Of a stretch of DNA of 24,000 bases, positions 1-8,367 are shown piece by piece. The translations under genes were made by a program, and so were the position numbers. The DNA lies in NCBI GenBank assembly GCA_016867725.1, contig VGIX01000001.1, positions 1-24,000 on the forward strand, written 5' to 3'. The notes beneath the pieces are model-generated. The model saw nothing but the letters and a program-made list of their open reading frames with translations, was not told where the DNA came from and made no database searches. How positions within the stretch are numbered: position 1 is the stretch's first letter; each line of letters begins with the position of its first letter. This DNA is from Candidatus Effluviviaceae Genus I sp. (GTDB lineage Bacteria > Joyebacterota > Joyebacteria > Joyebacterales > Joyebacteraceae).

Positions 1-464
1 CTTGCCTCGGGCATCGCGGCAGCGAGGCCGAGGATGACCAGGACCTGGTAGACGAGCGTCGCGGCCAGGCCGATCCCCGCGCCCGCGAGTCCGCCGAGGA
101 CGGGATGGAGCCTGCCGCGCCCCCACAGGACCCTCGCCGCCGCGCCGAGCGCCCCCGCGAAGGCCGCGCCCAGGATCTGACCGGCGTAGAGCGGCGGAAC
201 GGCAAGCCCTGAGCCGTGAGGACTGCCGCCGGAGTAGATGGCCATCGCCAGCGCCCCCACGACGGCGCCGCGCCACGCGCCCAGAACGAAGCCGGACGCG
301 AAGACGGTGAAGGAGACAAGCTCGACGTTGGGAACGCCGGAGAGCAGGTACCCCAGAGCGACGGCGAGCCCGGTGAAGACGGCCATGAGCGCGCTGTCCC
401 GCGCCCCGAGGCCTGCGCCCGCCGGCGGTCCCCCGGTCGCTCTAGTCGAGCTTCTCCCGCTCAT
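1..464 (-). CDS. ECF-type transporter substrate-binding (S) component, partial
   Basis: Translating the minus strand gives an uninterrupted very hydrophobic protein that runs off the left edge, so the C-terminus is missing. After a short Gly/Arg-rich N-terminus come membrane segments with a run reading VPNVELVSFTVFASGFVLG, then a WRGAVVGALAMAIYSGG stretch. This pattern is typical of S components of energy-coupling factor (ECF) transporters, membrane proteins that bind a vitamin, metal or other micronutrient and dock onto a shared ATPase module. The substrate cannot be read from the sequence. I chose ATG at 464, which overlaps the end of the upstream lipoprotein gene by 23 bases and would be translationally coupled; ATG at 386 is a possible alternative, since the residues between them look like a non-membrane leader. 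No ECF ATPase (EcfA) or EcfT gene is visible here. Confidence 0.65.
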   Translation of the reverse strand, partial: MSGRSSTRATGGPPAGAGLGARDSALMAVFTGLAVALGYLLSGVPNVELVSFTVFASGFVLGAWRGAVVGALAMAIYSGGSPHGSGLAVPPLYAGQILGAAFAGALGAAARVLWGRGRLHPVLGGLAGAGIGLAATLVYQVLVILGLAAAMPEA

Positions 465-882
465 TCCTCAGCCTGTCGGGGGTCACGTCGTCGAGCTGCG
501 TTGCGGTGCTGCCCATCTCGGTCGGCGGCTGGATGTACTGGGAGATCTCCTGCCGGTGCGACGGCGAGAGCGCACTCCAGTTCCGCTGGACCTCCTGGAT
601 GAGCGGCGTCCCGCACTTGGAGGGGACGTCGCTCTGGTACTCCTTCGGCAGGCTCGACGGCTCGAACATCACGTACACCTTGTAGAGCATCCCCGTCGAG
701 TAGTCGAGCGCGCCGGCGCGGACGGCGTTGTCGATGAGCGCGATCGAGTCCAGCGGCCGCTCGCCCGCCCGCGATCCCTCCCGGTCACCGACCGGCTCGG
801 CCGCCGGCGGCGGCGCGCACCCGGAAAGACCCATCGCGAGCGCGAATCCTACGACCAGGACGCGGCGTGCCGTCAGGGTCAC
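442..882 (-). CDS. small putative lipoprotein of unknown function
   Basis: A 146-residue protein starts at GTG 882, preceded by a good ribosome-binding site (GGAAGGGGG, 7 bases upstream). A basic N-terminus and a hydrophobic segment lead to a lipobox LSGC with the acylated cysteine at residue 22, so the mature protein should be anchored to an envelope membrane. The rest is soluble and contains LLYKVYV-like text (residues MLYKVYVMFEPSSLPKEY), a CGTPL motif and a Gln/Arg-rich helix ending LSPSHRQEISQY. From memory, this arrangement resembles an N-terminal segment found before catalytic domains in large secreted metallopeptidase-like proteins of related lineages. Here it stands alone with no catalytic domain. 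The function is unknown. A longer open frame exists upstream of GTG 882, but it runs antisense-like through fchA and lacks a signal peptide. Confidence 0.75.
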   Translation of the reverse strand: MTLTARRVLVVGFALAMGLSGCAPPPAAEPVGDREGSRAGERPLDSIALIDNAVRAGALDYSTGMLYKVYVMFEPSSLPKEYQSDVPSKCGTPLIQEVQRNWSALSPSHRQEISQYIQPPTEMGSTATQLDDVTPDRLRNEREKLD

Positions 883-911
883 GGGAGCACCCCCTTCCAC
901 TCGGGCCGGGC

Positions 912-1538
912 TCAGCCCAGCTTGGCCTGCACCGCGCCGAGCACGTCGTCCGCCCCCCGGTCGGCCCGCGCGGCGAGGTCGGCGACGAGCTCCCTCGTCC
1001 GCGCGACGAAGTCGGCGTGCTCGGCGGAGCGGATCCCCGGCAGGTTGATGAGGACGTTCAGCCGGGCGCCGTGGGCGCCCGCGCGCGCCATGAGCGCCGC
1101 CACGCCCGCGTCCGACACCGCGTTCCTGTTGCCCTTCTCGGCGGCGACGCGCGCGATCGCGATCACCTCGACGCACTTCCCCATCACCTCGAGCGGCACC
1201 GACGCGGCGTCCACGAGAGCCGACTGGAGCGCCTCGGACCGCCTCGCCTGCTCGCCGGGCGTCTCCTTCGGCAGCTTCATCGCCGCCATGACGCGATCGA
1301 ACGCCTGCTCGTCCTCGTCCATGAGCCTGGCGAGCTCGAGCCTGAGCGCCTCGCCTCGCGCAAGCACATCCCGCATCGCGCCCTCGGCGTCGGCGTACTT
1401 CGGCTTGCCGATGGTGAGGTTGGCCACCATGGAGGTGAGGCACGCCGCCAGCGCGCCGGAGAGCGCCGCCACGCTGCCTCCGCCGGGGGTCGGGGTGTCG
1501 GACGCGAGATCCGCCAGGAAGCCATCCAACGTCGTCAT
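912..1538 (-). CDS. fchA: formimidotetrahydrofolate cyclodeaminase
   Basis: The 208-residue product matches the stand-alone cyclodeaminase family. It converts 5-formimino-tetrahydrofolate to 5,10-methenyl-tetrahydrofolate plus ammonia, the last step in recovering the one-carbon unit from histidine. Visible hallmarks are the N-terminal TPTPGGGSVAAL glycine-rich motif (about residues 16-27), the KGNRNAVSDAGVAA segment near residues 134-147, and an almost entirely helical composition, as expected for this cytoplasmic helical-bundle enzyme. The ATG at 1538 overlaps the ftcD stop by four bases (ATGA) and has GAGGAG about 6 bases upstream, so translation is coupled to ftcD. In vertebrates this activity is fused to the formiminotransferase; here the two are separate, adjacent genes, the usual bacterial arrangement. 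Confidence 0.93.
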   Translation of the reverse strand: MTTLDGFLADLASDTPTPGGGSVAALSGALAACLTSMVANLTIGKPKYADAEGAMRDVLARGEALRLELARLMDEDEQAFDRVMAAMKLPKETPGEQARRSEALQSALVDAASVPLEVMGKCVEVIAIARVAAEKGNRNAVSDAGVAALMARAGAHGARLNVLINLPGIRSAEHADFVARTRELVADLAARADRGADDVLGAVQAKLG

Positions 1539-2446
1539 CTGGACTCCTCGGCTTCGGAGAGCCTCACCTCAAGGACCTGGTCGCGGCTGAACGTCTCGAG
1601 CCTCAGGTAGAACTCGGCGCACGCCAGGAGCGCGTCCTCGGGGACGAGGCCCACGATCTCGCTCCCGACGACCGGAACGCCGTACCGCTCCGCCTCGGCC
1701 TTCACGAGCTCGAACACGCGGAAGAGCGGCGTGCCCTCGAAGTTGACCATGTTGATGGAGACCTGGACGATGCCGCGGTCCTTGAGCTCGAAGCCCATCG
1801 CCTTGACGTACCTGAGCCCGCCCGTCGAGTGCCGGATCGCCTTCGCGACCGCCTTCGCGACGGAGACGTCGCCCGTCCCCAGGTTGATGTTGTAGGCGAC
1901 GAGGAACGCCCTCGCGCCGATCGCGACGGCGCCGGCCGAGGGATGGATGCGGCAGGGACCGAAGTCCGGCTCGCGCTCCGGGTTGGCCCCGATCTCGGCG
2001 CACAGCCCCTCGAACTGCCCCTTCCGCACGTCCGCGAGGTTCTGCCGCTCCGGCCTGGTCGCGGCGCACTCGTACAGGAACACGGGGATGCCGAGCTCCT
2101 TGCCCACCCGCTCGCCGAGCCGCTTCGCGAGCGCCACGCAGTCGTCCATGGTGACGCCGCGCACGGGGACGAACGGGACGACGTCCGCCGCGCCCATCCT
2201 CGGATGCTCGCCCTCGTGCGTCCTGAGGTCGATGAGCTCGGCCGCCTTCGCGATCCCGCGGAACGCGCCCTCGAGCACGGGCTCGGGCTCCCCGACGATC
2301 GTCACGACGGCGCGGTTGTGGTTGGCGTCCATCTCCCGGTCCAGAAGCCGGACGCCGGGAACCTCGAGCATCGCGCCGACGACGGCGTCGATGACCTCCG
2401 GCCGCCTGCCCTCGCTGAAGTTCGGCACGCACTCCACGAGCTTCAT
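1535..2446 (-). CDS. ftcD: glutamate formimidoyltransferase
   Basis: This 303-residue protein is the formiminotransferase (N- and C-subdomains) without the fused cyclodeaminase. It moves the formimino group from N-formimino-L-glutamate to tetrahydrofolate, releasing glutamate. The N-terminal MKLVECVPNFSEGR signature and the THEGEHPRMGAADVVPFVP block are visible; His81 in HPRMG corresponds to the catalytic histidine (His82) of the mammalian enzyme. The length is normal for the single-domain form. Start ATG 2446 has GGGAGGA 5 bases upstream and overlaps the hutI stop by four bases; the fchA start overlaps its own stop in the same way. The hutI-ftcD-fchA string therefore makes consecutive pathway enzymes from one message. 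Confidence 0.95.
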   Translation of the reverse strand: MKLVECVPNFSEGRRPEVIDAVVGAMLEVPGVRLLDREMDANHNRAVVTIVGEPEPVLEGAFRGIAKAAELIDLRTHEGEHPRMGAADVVPFVPVRGVTMDDCVALAKRLGERVGKELGIPVFLYECAATRPERQNLADVRKGQFEGLCAEIGANPEREPDFGPCRIHPSAGAVAIGARAFLVAYNINLGTGDVSVAKAVAKAIRHSTGGLRYVKAMGFELKDRGIVQVSINMVNFEGTPLFRVFELVKAEAERYGVPVVGSEIVGLVPEDALLACAEFYLRLETFSRDQVLEVRLSEAEESR

Positions 2447-3765
2447 TCGGATCCTCCCTGGGGTCCGGCGCCGCGCCGGCCCGGTCCGTCGGCCGCGTCG
2501 CCCCGGCGGGGCCGAACGACGACGCCCTTTCGCACCACCGAGCGCGCGAGGTTCACGCCGTAGTGATACGGGATGGCGCGATGGTCGTCAACCTCCCAGA
2601 CGACCGCGTCCGCGAGCCGGCCCGGCTCGAGCGTCCCGACGTCGCCGGCCAGCCCGACCGCGGCGGCCGCGTTGACCGTCGCCGCCGTCAGCACCTCGGC
2701 CGGCGTCATGCGGAGCGCCATCGAGGCGAGCGCCATCACGATCTGCATGGACTCGGTCATCGAGCTTCCCGGGTTCATGTCGGTGGCGAGCGCGACGGGC
2801 ACGCCCGCTTCGATGAGCGCGCGGGCCGGCGCGAAGCGCGTCGCGCCGAGCGAGAGGCTCGTGCCGGGAAGGAGCACCGCCACGACGTCCGCGGCGGCGA
2901 GCGCCGCGACGCCGCGGTCGGTCACGCGCACGAGGTGGTCGGCGGAGAGCGCCCGCACCTCGGCCGCGAGCTCGGCGCCCCCCGAGGCGTGCAGCTCGTC
3001 GGCGTGCACCTTCGGGGCCAGCCCGTGCCGCTTCCCCGCCTCGAGCACGCGGCGCGACTGCTCCACGCTGAACACGCCCTCCTCGCAGAAGACATCGCAG
3101 CAGCGCGCGAGTCGCTCGCGGGCCACGGCGGGTATCATCTCCTCGCAGACGGTCCCGACGTATCCGTCGCGGTCGTCCCGCCACTCGTCGGGGAACTCGT
3201 GGGCGCCGAGGAACGTGGGCACGACGCCGACGGCGTGCTCCCCCGCGAGGCGGCGGACCACCCGCAGCGTCTTGAGCTCGGCCTCCAGCGAGAGGCCGTA
3301 GCCGCTCTTGATCTCGATGGTCGTCGTGCCGTGGTCGAGCGCGCGATCGAGGTTCGCTCGTCCGGCGCGGACGAGCTCCTCCTCGCCGGCCGCCCGGAGC
3401 GCGCGGACGCTCGAGCGGATGCCCCCGCCGGCCGCGGCGATCTCCTCGTACGTCCGCCCCTCGGTCCGCATCGCGAACTCGGCCTCGCGCGTCCCGGCGA
3501 ACACCGCGTGCGTGTGCGGGTCCACGAGGCCGGGGGTGACAAGCGCGCCCCGGGCGTCGAGCACGACCGTCCTTCGCCCCTCGCGGAACGCCGCGAGCAC
3601 CTCGCGCTCGGGCCCGGCCGCGGCCACCCGCTCGCCGACGACCGCGACCGCCGCGCCGCGAACGAGCGTGAGGTCCCGCATCGCGGCCCCGCGAAGCGGC
3701 TTCGGTCCGCCCCGCGGCGTCGCGAGCTCCCCGATGTTCACGACGAGCATGTCCGCGTTCCGCAT
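2443..3765 (-). CDS. hutI: imidazolonepropionase
   Basis: A 440-residue amidohydrolase that hydrolyses 4-imidazolone-5-propionate to N-formimino-L-glutamate in the cytoplasm. Metal-binding and catalytic residues of the family are all visible: DPHTHAVFAGT with the H-x-H pair at 84 and 86, LGAHEFP (His189), KVHADEL (His254), SADHL (His277) and the ATDMNPGSS aspartate (Asp329). The KSGYGLSLEAELK substrate-binding region (about 153-165) is also present. The ATG at 3765 is preceded by AGGAG, which begins right at the hutU TAG stop, leaving only 9 bases between the genes. Its product is the substrate of FtcD, whose gene overlaps it by four bases. The product is slightly longer than many HutI proteins because of an extended N-terminus; Met6 is an alternative start. 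Confidence 0.96.
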   Translation of the reverse strand: MRNADMLVVNIGELATPRGGPKPLRGAAMRDLTLVRGAAVAVVGERVAAAGPEREVLAAFREGRRTVVLDARGALVTPGLVDPHTHAVFAGTREAEFAMRTEGRTYEEIAAAGGGIRSSVRALRAAGEEELVRAGRANLDRALDHGTTTIEIKSGYGLSLEAELKTLRVVRRLAGEHAVGVVPTFLGAHEFPDEWRDDRDGYVGTVCEEMIPAVARERLARCCDVFCEEGVFSVEQSRRVLEAGKRHGLAPKVHADELHASGGAELAAEVRALSADHLVRVTDRGVAALAAADVVAVLLPGTSLSLGATRFAPARALIEAGVPVALATDMNPGSSMTESMQIVMALASMALRMTPAEVLTAATVNAAAAVGLAGDVGTLEPGRLADAVVWEVDDHRAIPYHYGVNLARSVVRKGVVVRPRRGDAADGPGRRGAGPQGGSE

Positions 3766-3774
3766 CGCGCTCCT

Positions 3775-5442
3775 CTACTTCTCCATCGGCATCCGGATGC
3801 CCTGCTCCCGCGCGCACGCGCGCGCGTCATCGTACCCGGCGTCCGCGTGCCGGACAACCCCCATGCCGGGGTCCGTCGTGAGGACGCGCTCGAGCCGCGC
3901 GGCGGCCTCGGGCGTGCCGTCGGCCACGACGACCATGCCCGCGTGGAGCGACTTCCCGATGCCCACGCCGCCGCCGTGGTGGAACGAGACCCACGAGGCG
4001 CCGGCCGCCGTGTTCACGAGGGCGTTCAGGATGGGCCAGTCGGCCACCGCGTCGGTGCCGTCGGCCATGCCCTCGGTCTCCCGGTACGGCGACGCGACGG
4101 AGCCGCTGTCGAGGTGGTCGCGCCCGATGACGATGGGCGCGCTGACCTCGCCCTTCGCGACGAGCTCGTTCATCGCGAGCCCGAAGCGAGCGCGCTCGCC
4201 GTAGCCCAGCCAGCAGATGCGAGCGGGCAGCCCCTGGAAGCGGACCTTCTCGCCCGCAAGCCTGATCCACCGCGCGAGCGCCGCGTCCTCCGGGAAGAGC
4301 CGGAGCGCAAGCTCGTCGGTCCTCCGGATGTCCTCGGGATCGCCCGAGAGCGCGACCCAGCGGAACGGGCCCTTCCCCCGGCAGAAGAGAGGACGGATGA
4401 ACGCGGGCACGAACCCGGGGTACGCGAACGCGTCCGCGACGCCCGCGGCCTGGGCCTGGCCGCGGAGGTTGTTGCCGTAGTCGAACACGACCGCCCCGCG
4501 CTCGCGGAACGCGAGCATGGCCCGGACGTGGTCCGCCATGGACGCCATCGAGCGCTCGATGTACCGCTCGGGGTCCTTCGAGCGGAGCGCGACGGCCTCC
4601 GCCAGCGGCATCCCGCCCGGCACGTAGCCGTTCAGGGCGTCGTGCGCGCTCGTCTGGTCCGTCACCACGTCGGGGCGGACGCCGCGCCGCGCGAGCTCGG
4701 GCAGCACGTCGGCGCAGTTGCCGACGAGCCCGACGGAGAGGGCGCGCCGCGAGCGGACCGCGCCGTCGACGAGCCCGAGCGCCTCGTCCAGGTCCTCCAC
4801 CATCGTGTCGCAGTAGGCCGTCGCGAGACGCTTCCGGATGCGGTCCGGGTCCACCTCGACCACCAGGCACGCGCCGCCGTTCATGGTGACCGCGAGCGGC
4901 TGCGCGCCGCCCATGCCTCCCATCCCGCCGGTCAGCACGAACCTCCCCTCGAGGCTCCCGTCGAAGTGCTGCCGCGCGAGCTCCGCGAAGGTCTCGTAGG
5001 TGCCCTGCAGGATGCCCTGGGTCCCGATGTAGATCCAGCTCCCGGCGGTCATCTGGCCGTACATCATGAGGCCCTTCCGCTCGAGGTCGCGGAAGACCTC
5101 CCAGGTCGCCCAGTCGCCGACGAGGTTCGAGTTGGCGATCAGCACGCGGGGCGCGTCGCGGTGCGTCCTGAAGACGGCCACGGGCTTCCCCGACTGGACG
5201 AGGAGCGTCTCGTCGTCGCCCAGCGTCCGGAGCGTCGCCGTGATCGCGTCGAAGCACTCCCAGTTCCGCGCCGCCTTTCCGTTCCCGCCGTAGACGACGA
5301 GGTCGTCCGGCCGCTCGGCGACACCCGGATCGAGGTTGTTCATGATCATGCGGAGCGCGGCCTCCTGCAGCCAGCCGCGGCACGAGATCGCCGTGCCCGT
5401 CGGCGCCTTCACCGCGCGCTTCGCTCTCTGTGCACCGCCCAT
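3775..5442 (-). CDS. hutU: urocanate hydratase
   Basis: The 555-residue protein is a full-length urocanase, which adds water to urocanate to give 4-imidazolone-5-propionate using tightly bound NAD+. The N-terminal region contains the family blocks [17 protein letters not shown] (51-67) and [19 protein letters not shown] (134-152). The glycine-rich NAD-binding motif [15 protein letters not shown] spans about 171-185. The conserved cysteine in [17 protein letters not shown] falls at residue 410, the same number as the conserved active-site Cys410 of the Pseudomonas putida enzyme. Start ATG 5442 has a near-perfect ribosome-binding site (AGGAGGT) overlapping the stop of the preceding helicase gene. 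It is the first histidine-degradation gene in this run; no histidine ammonia-lyase gene precedes it. Confidence 0.97.
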   Translation of the reverse strand: MGGAQRAKRAVKAPTGTAISCRGWLQEAALRMIMNNLDPGVAERPDDLVVYGGNGKAARNWECFDAITATLRTLGDDETLLVQSGKPVAVFRTHRDAPRVLIANSNLVGDWATWEVFRDLERKGLMMYGQMTAGSWIYIGTQGILQGTYETFAELARQHFDGSLEGRFVLTGGMGGMGGAQPLAVTMNGGACLVVEVDPDRIRKRLATAYCDTMVEDLDEALGLVDGAVRSRRALSVGLVGNCADVLPELARRGVRPDVVTDQTSAHDALNGYVPGGMPLAEAVALRSKDPERYIERSMASMADHVRAMLAFRERGAVVFDYGNNLRGQAQAAGVADAFAYPGFVPAFIRPLFCRGKGPFRWVALSGDPEDIRRTDELALRLFPEDAALARWIRLAGEKVRFQGLPARICWLGYGERARFGLAMNELVAKGEVSAPIVIGRDHLDSGSVASPYRETEGMADGTDAVADWPILNALVNTAAGASWVSFHHGGGVGIGKSLHAGMVVVADGTPEAAARLERVLTTDPGMGVVRHADAGYDDARACAREQGIRMPMEK

Positions 5443-5448
5443 GTCGTT

Positions 5449-8367
5449 CTACCTCCTGCCCGCGGCGCCGGCCCTCGCCTTCGCCCGGCCCTCCCGCGCG
5501 CCCGGGCCGCCGTCATCGCTCTCACCGTGCATTCGCGCGACCGCGGAGAGGAGCTCCTGCTCGCTCTCCGCGAACACGACGCGCGTCGGAAGCTCGTCGA
5601 GGAGCCGCGCCCCGTACGACTTCGTCGCCAGCCTGCTGTCCAGGAAGACCACCACGCCCGCGTCGGTGCTCGAGCGGATCAGTCTGCCGAAGCCCTGACG
5701 CAGCCTGATGGCCGTGCGCGGGACCATGTAACGATGGAACGAGTCCTCTCCCTCCGCGTCGTATCGCTCGCAGTGCGCCTCGACGATCGGGTCGCTCGGA
5801 ACCGGGAACGGCAGCTTCACGATCACGAGCTGCTCGAGCGAACGCCCCGGCACGTCGACGCCCTCCCAGAAGCTCGCCGTCGCGAGAAGGACCGACCCCT
5901 CGTCCTTCGTGAACTGCTCGAGGAGCGCCGTCGGGCCGGGCCCGTGCCCCTGACCGAGCGCGAGCCTCCCCCGCGCGGTGAGCGGGTCGCGGACGGCCTT
6001 GAACACGGCGTCGAGGGACGACCGCGACGTGAAGAGCACGAGCGTCCCTCCGCGCGGCGCCGAGCCGAGCTTCACCACGAGCTCCGAGACCTTGTGATTG
6101 AAGCCGGGCGACGACGGCGGCGGCAGGTACGACGCGACGACGACGAGCGACTGGCTGTCGTAGTCGTAGGGGCTCCCGACGTTGAGCGTCCGGATGCGCG
6201 ACTCCGGGATCCGGTCGAGCCCCAGCCGCTCCATGAAGAAGCCGAACGAGCCGTCCACGGTGAGCGTCGCCGAGGTGAGCACGATGGACTCCATCTTCGA
6301 GTAAAGGAAGTCGCCCATCGCCTGCGAGACGCTCACCGGGGCCGAGCGCAGCTCGCACTCGACGGCGTCGCGCGCGCTCCGCGCCTCGAGCCAGAAGACG
6401 CTCGCGTCGTCCGCCGCCTCCGCGAGGAACGCGAGGTCGTCCGCCAGCTCGCCCGCGCGCCCGGCGTGGAAGCCGAGCGCCTGCGCGTGCGACTCGGCGG
6501 CGGGGAGTTCCGCGTCCGCGAGGAGGTCCGACAGGTCCGCCGCCGACCCCGCGACGCCCCGAAGCGCCGCCAGGCAGCCGGGCAGGACGTCGCCGAGGAG
6601 CGCGGCGACGGACCGGTCGCGCTTGACGCGGAGCGAGCCGAACTCGATGCCGCGCCGGTCCGCGAGCGACGCGTACCGGCTCGAGAGCGCGCGGAAGACG
6701 GCGTCGGCCCGCCCGGCGGCCTGGGTCACGTCGGCCGCGAGTCGGTCGGCCGCCTCGCGCACGGGCGAGAGGATCCCGGCCTCGCCCGCCGCGTCGAGCG
6801 CGTCGAGGAGCCTCGCGAGGTCACCGTTGTCCGCCCCGTCCTTCCTGTACAGGTTGTCGAGGACCGACCGCGCGCGCCAGACGCTCGCCCGCCGCCCGAG
6901 GTGCTCCGTCGCCACGCGCTCGAGATTGTGCGCCTCGTCGCAGACGAGGAACGCGTACTCGCCCAGCACGCGGTTCTCGGCCTCGGTGTCGCTGAACAGG
7001 AGCGAGTGGTTGACCACGGCGACGTGCGCGGCCTGCGACGCGCGCCGCGCCTTGAGAAGGTAGCACGCGTCGGAGGACGGACAGCGCGAGCCCAGGCACG
7101 GCCCGTCCGCGGAGATGCGGCTCCACAGGTACCCCTGGCCCCTGAAGGCGACGTTCTCGCTGATGTCGCCGGACGCGGTCTCCCGCTGCCACACGACGAC
7201 GGGAAGAAGCTCGGCCCGTTCGGAGGGCGAGAGCCCGCGCGCGAGGACCTGCCGCCACCGCTCCAGACAGAGGTAGTTGCCCCGCCCCTTGAGGAGGGCG
7301 GCCCCGAACCGGACCGGCAGGCACTGCTCGAGGAACGGGAGGTCCTTGAAGAAGAGCTGCTCCTGCAGGTTCTTCGTGTTCGTCGAGACGACCACGCGCC
7401 GGCCGTTCGCCACGGCGAAGTGGATGGCCGGGATGAGGTACGCCAGCGACTTCCCGACGCCCGTCCCCGCCTCGACCACGAGGTGCGTGGACGAGTTCAG
7501 GGCCTCCCCCGCGGCCCGCATCATCTCGAGCTGCTCGCGGCGCTCCTCGTACCCGGAGAGCCGCGACGCGACGGAGCCCCCGTGCGCGAACAGGCCGTCC
7601 AGCGCGTCGAAGTCGATCGGGACGCGCTCCTCGGACGGCGTCCGCTGGCCCGCGTCGAGCCCCCGCGCGTTGTCGTAGCGCACGAGCCACGACGCCTTCT
7701 CCCCGTGGTCGGGAAGCGCGAACGGGTCGAGCCTGCCCTCCGTGCGCTCGCGTGCCGCCTCGATGAGCGGGCGGAGCCCCGCGTCGGCGAGCGCGGCCAT
7801 CGTCGCGAGGACGGCGGAGCCCGTGCGGTCGAGAAGGCCGAGCAGACCGAGGAGCACGGCCGCCGCGGCCTCCGCGTCGTCGGCCGCCCGGTGCGAGCGC
7901 TCGACCGCGTGGTCGAAGAAGACCGCGAGCGTCGGGAGCCTGTGGTTCGGAAGCCTCGGGAGCACGGCGCGGGAGAGCGCGAGCGTGTCGATGACGCCGC
8001 CGCGTCCCGCGAGGAGCCCGGGGCGGCCGGCGGCCGCGGCGTTCAGAAAGCCGAGGTCGAACGGCGCGCTGTGCGCGACGACCGGGTCGCCGCCGATGAA
8101 CTCGATGACCTTCGGAAGCACGTCCTCGATGGTCGGCGCGTCCGCGACGTCCGCGTCGGCGATGCCCGTGAGAAAGGTGACGTCCGGAGGGATCTGGCAG
8201 CCGGGGTTGACGAGCGAGGAGAAGCGGTCGCGCACGACGCCGCCCTCCACGCGCACCGCCCCGACCTCGATGATCCGGTCCGCGGACGGCTCCAGGCCCG
8301 TCGTCTCGAGGTCCACGGCCACGAAGCTCCGCAGACGGCCCTCGCCGGCGCGCCGCTCCGCCGTCAC
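5449..8367 (-). CDS. DinG/XPD-type DNA helicase with N-terminal DnaQ-like exonuclease
   Basis: A 972-residue fusion. Residues about 14-180 form a DEDD-family 3'-5' exonuclease: VDLETTG carries Asp19 and Glu21, HSAPFDLGFLN carries Asp104, and HRAADDA gives the H-x4-D pair His159/Asp164. Residues about 260-960 form a superfamily 2 helicase with Walker A EAGTGVGKS (299-307), DEAH at 477-480, FWEGVDVPG and QGFGRLIRS near the C-terminus. Four cysteines (367, 424, 429, 435) sit where DinG/XPD helicases bind a 4Fe-4S cluster; the 5- and 6-residue spacings of the last three match E. coli DinG. The likely role is DNA repair, unwinding displaced or structured DNA. I chose GTG 8367, which overlaps the thiC stop as GTGA and has AGGGGGA just upstream; the open frame extends further upstream, but only as an out-of-frame reading of thiC. 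Confidence 0.93.
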   Translation of the reverse strand: MTAERRAGEGRLRSFVAVDLETTGLEPSADRIIEVGAVRVEGGVVRDRFSSLVNPGCQIPPDVTFLTGIADADVADAPTIEDVLPKVIEFIGGDPVVAHSAPFDLGFLNAAAAGRPGLLAGRGGVIDTLALSRAVLPRLPNHRLPTLAVFFDHAVERSHRAADDAEAAAAVLLGLLGLLDRTGSAVLATMAALADAGLRPLIEAARERTEGRLDPFALPDHGEKASWLVRYDNARGLDAGQRTPSEERVPIDFDALDGLFAHGGSVASRLSGYEERREQLEMMRAAGEALNSSTHLVVEAGTGVGKSLAYLIPAIHFAVANGRRVVVSTNTKNLQEQLFFKDLPFLEQCLPVRFGAALLKGRGNYLCLERWRQVLARGLSPSERAELLPVVVWQRETASGDISENVAFRGQGYLWSRISADGPCLGSRCPSSDACYLLKARRASQAAHVAVVNHSLLFSDTEAENRVLGEYAFLVCDEAHNLERVATEHLGRRASVWRARSVLDNLYRKDGADNGDLARLLDALDAAGEAGILSPVREAADRLAADVTQAAGRADAVFRALSSRYASLADRRGIEFGSLRVKRDRSVAALLGDVLPGCLAALRGVAGSAADLSDLLADAELPAAESHAQALGFHAGRAGELADDLAFLAEAADDASVFWLEARSARDAVECELRSAPVSVSQAMGDFLYSKMESIVLTSATLTVDGSFGFFMERLGLDRIPESRIRTLNVGSPYDYDSQSLVVVASYLPPPSSPGFNHKVSELVVKLGSAPRGGTLVLFTSRSSLDAVFKAVRDPLTARGRLALGQGHGPGPTALLEQFTKDEGSVLLATASFWEGVDVPGRSLEQLVIVKLPFPVPSDPIVEAHCERYDAEGEDSFHRYMVPRTAIRLRQGFGRLIRSSTDAGVVVFLDSRLATKSYGARLLDELPTRVVFAESEQELLSAVARMHGESDDGGPGAREGRAKARAGAAGRR
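5451..5457 (-). promoter_or_regulatory. strong ribosome-binding site of hutU
   Basis: AGGAGGT on the minus strand, 8 bases before the hutU ATG. It shares its last base with the TAG stop of the upstream helicase gene. It is among the strongest Shine-Dalgarno sequences in the window. It supports ATG 5442 as the start and suggests that the hut block is initiated efficiently despite being far inside a gene string. Confidence 0.8.

Noticed and set aside
238-1610. Plus-strand open frames at the left end
   Set aside because: They are antisense to the ECF component, lipoprotein and fchA genes, with biased Arg/Ala/Pro/Ser composition and no recognisable motif.
3808-3830. Alternating CG/CA tract that could form Z-DNA
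   Set aside because: It encodes ordinary residues of HutU (an Ala-Arg-Ala-Cys-Ala stretch near the C-terminus), and such tracts are expected at this GC content. A similar CG run at 16733-16750 encodes the Arg-Ala-rich start of the large barrel protein.
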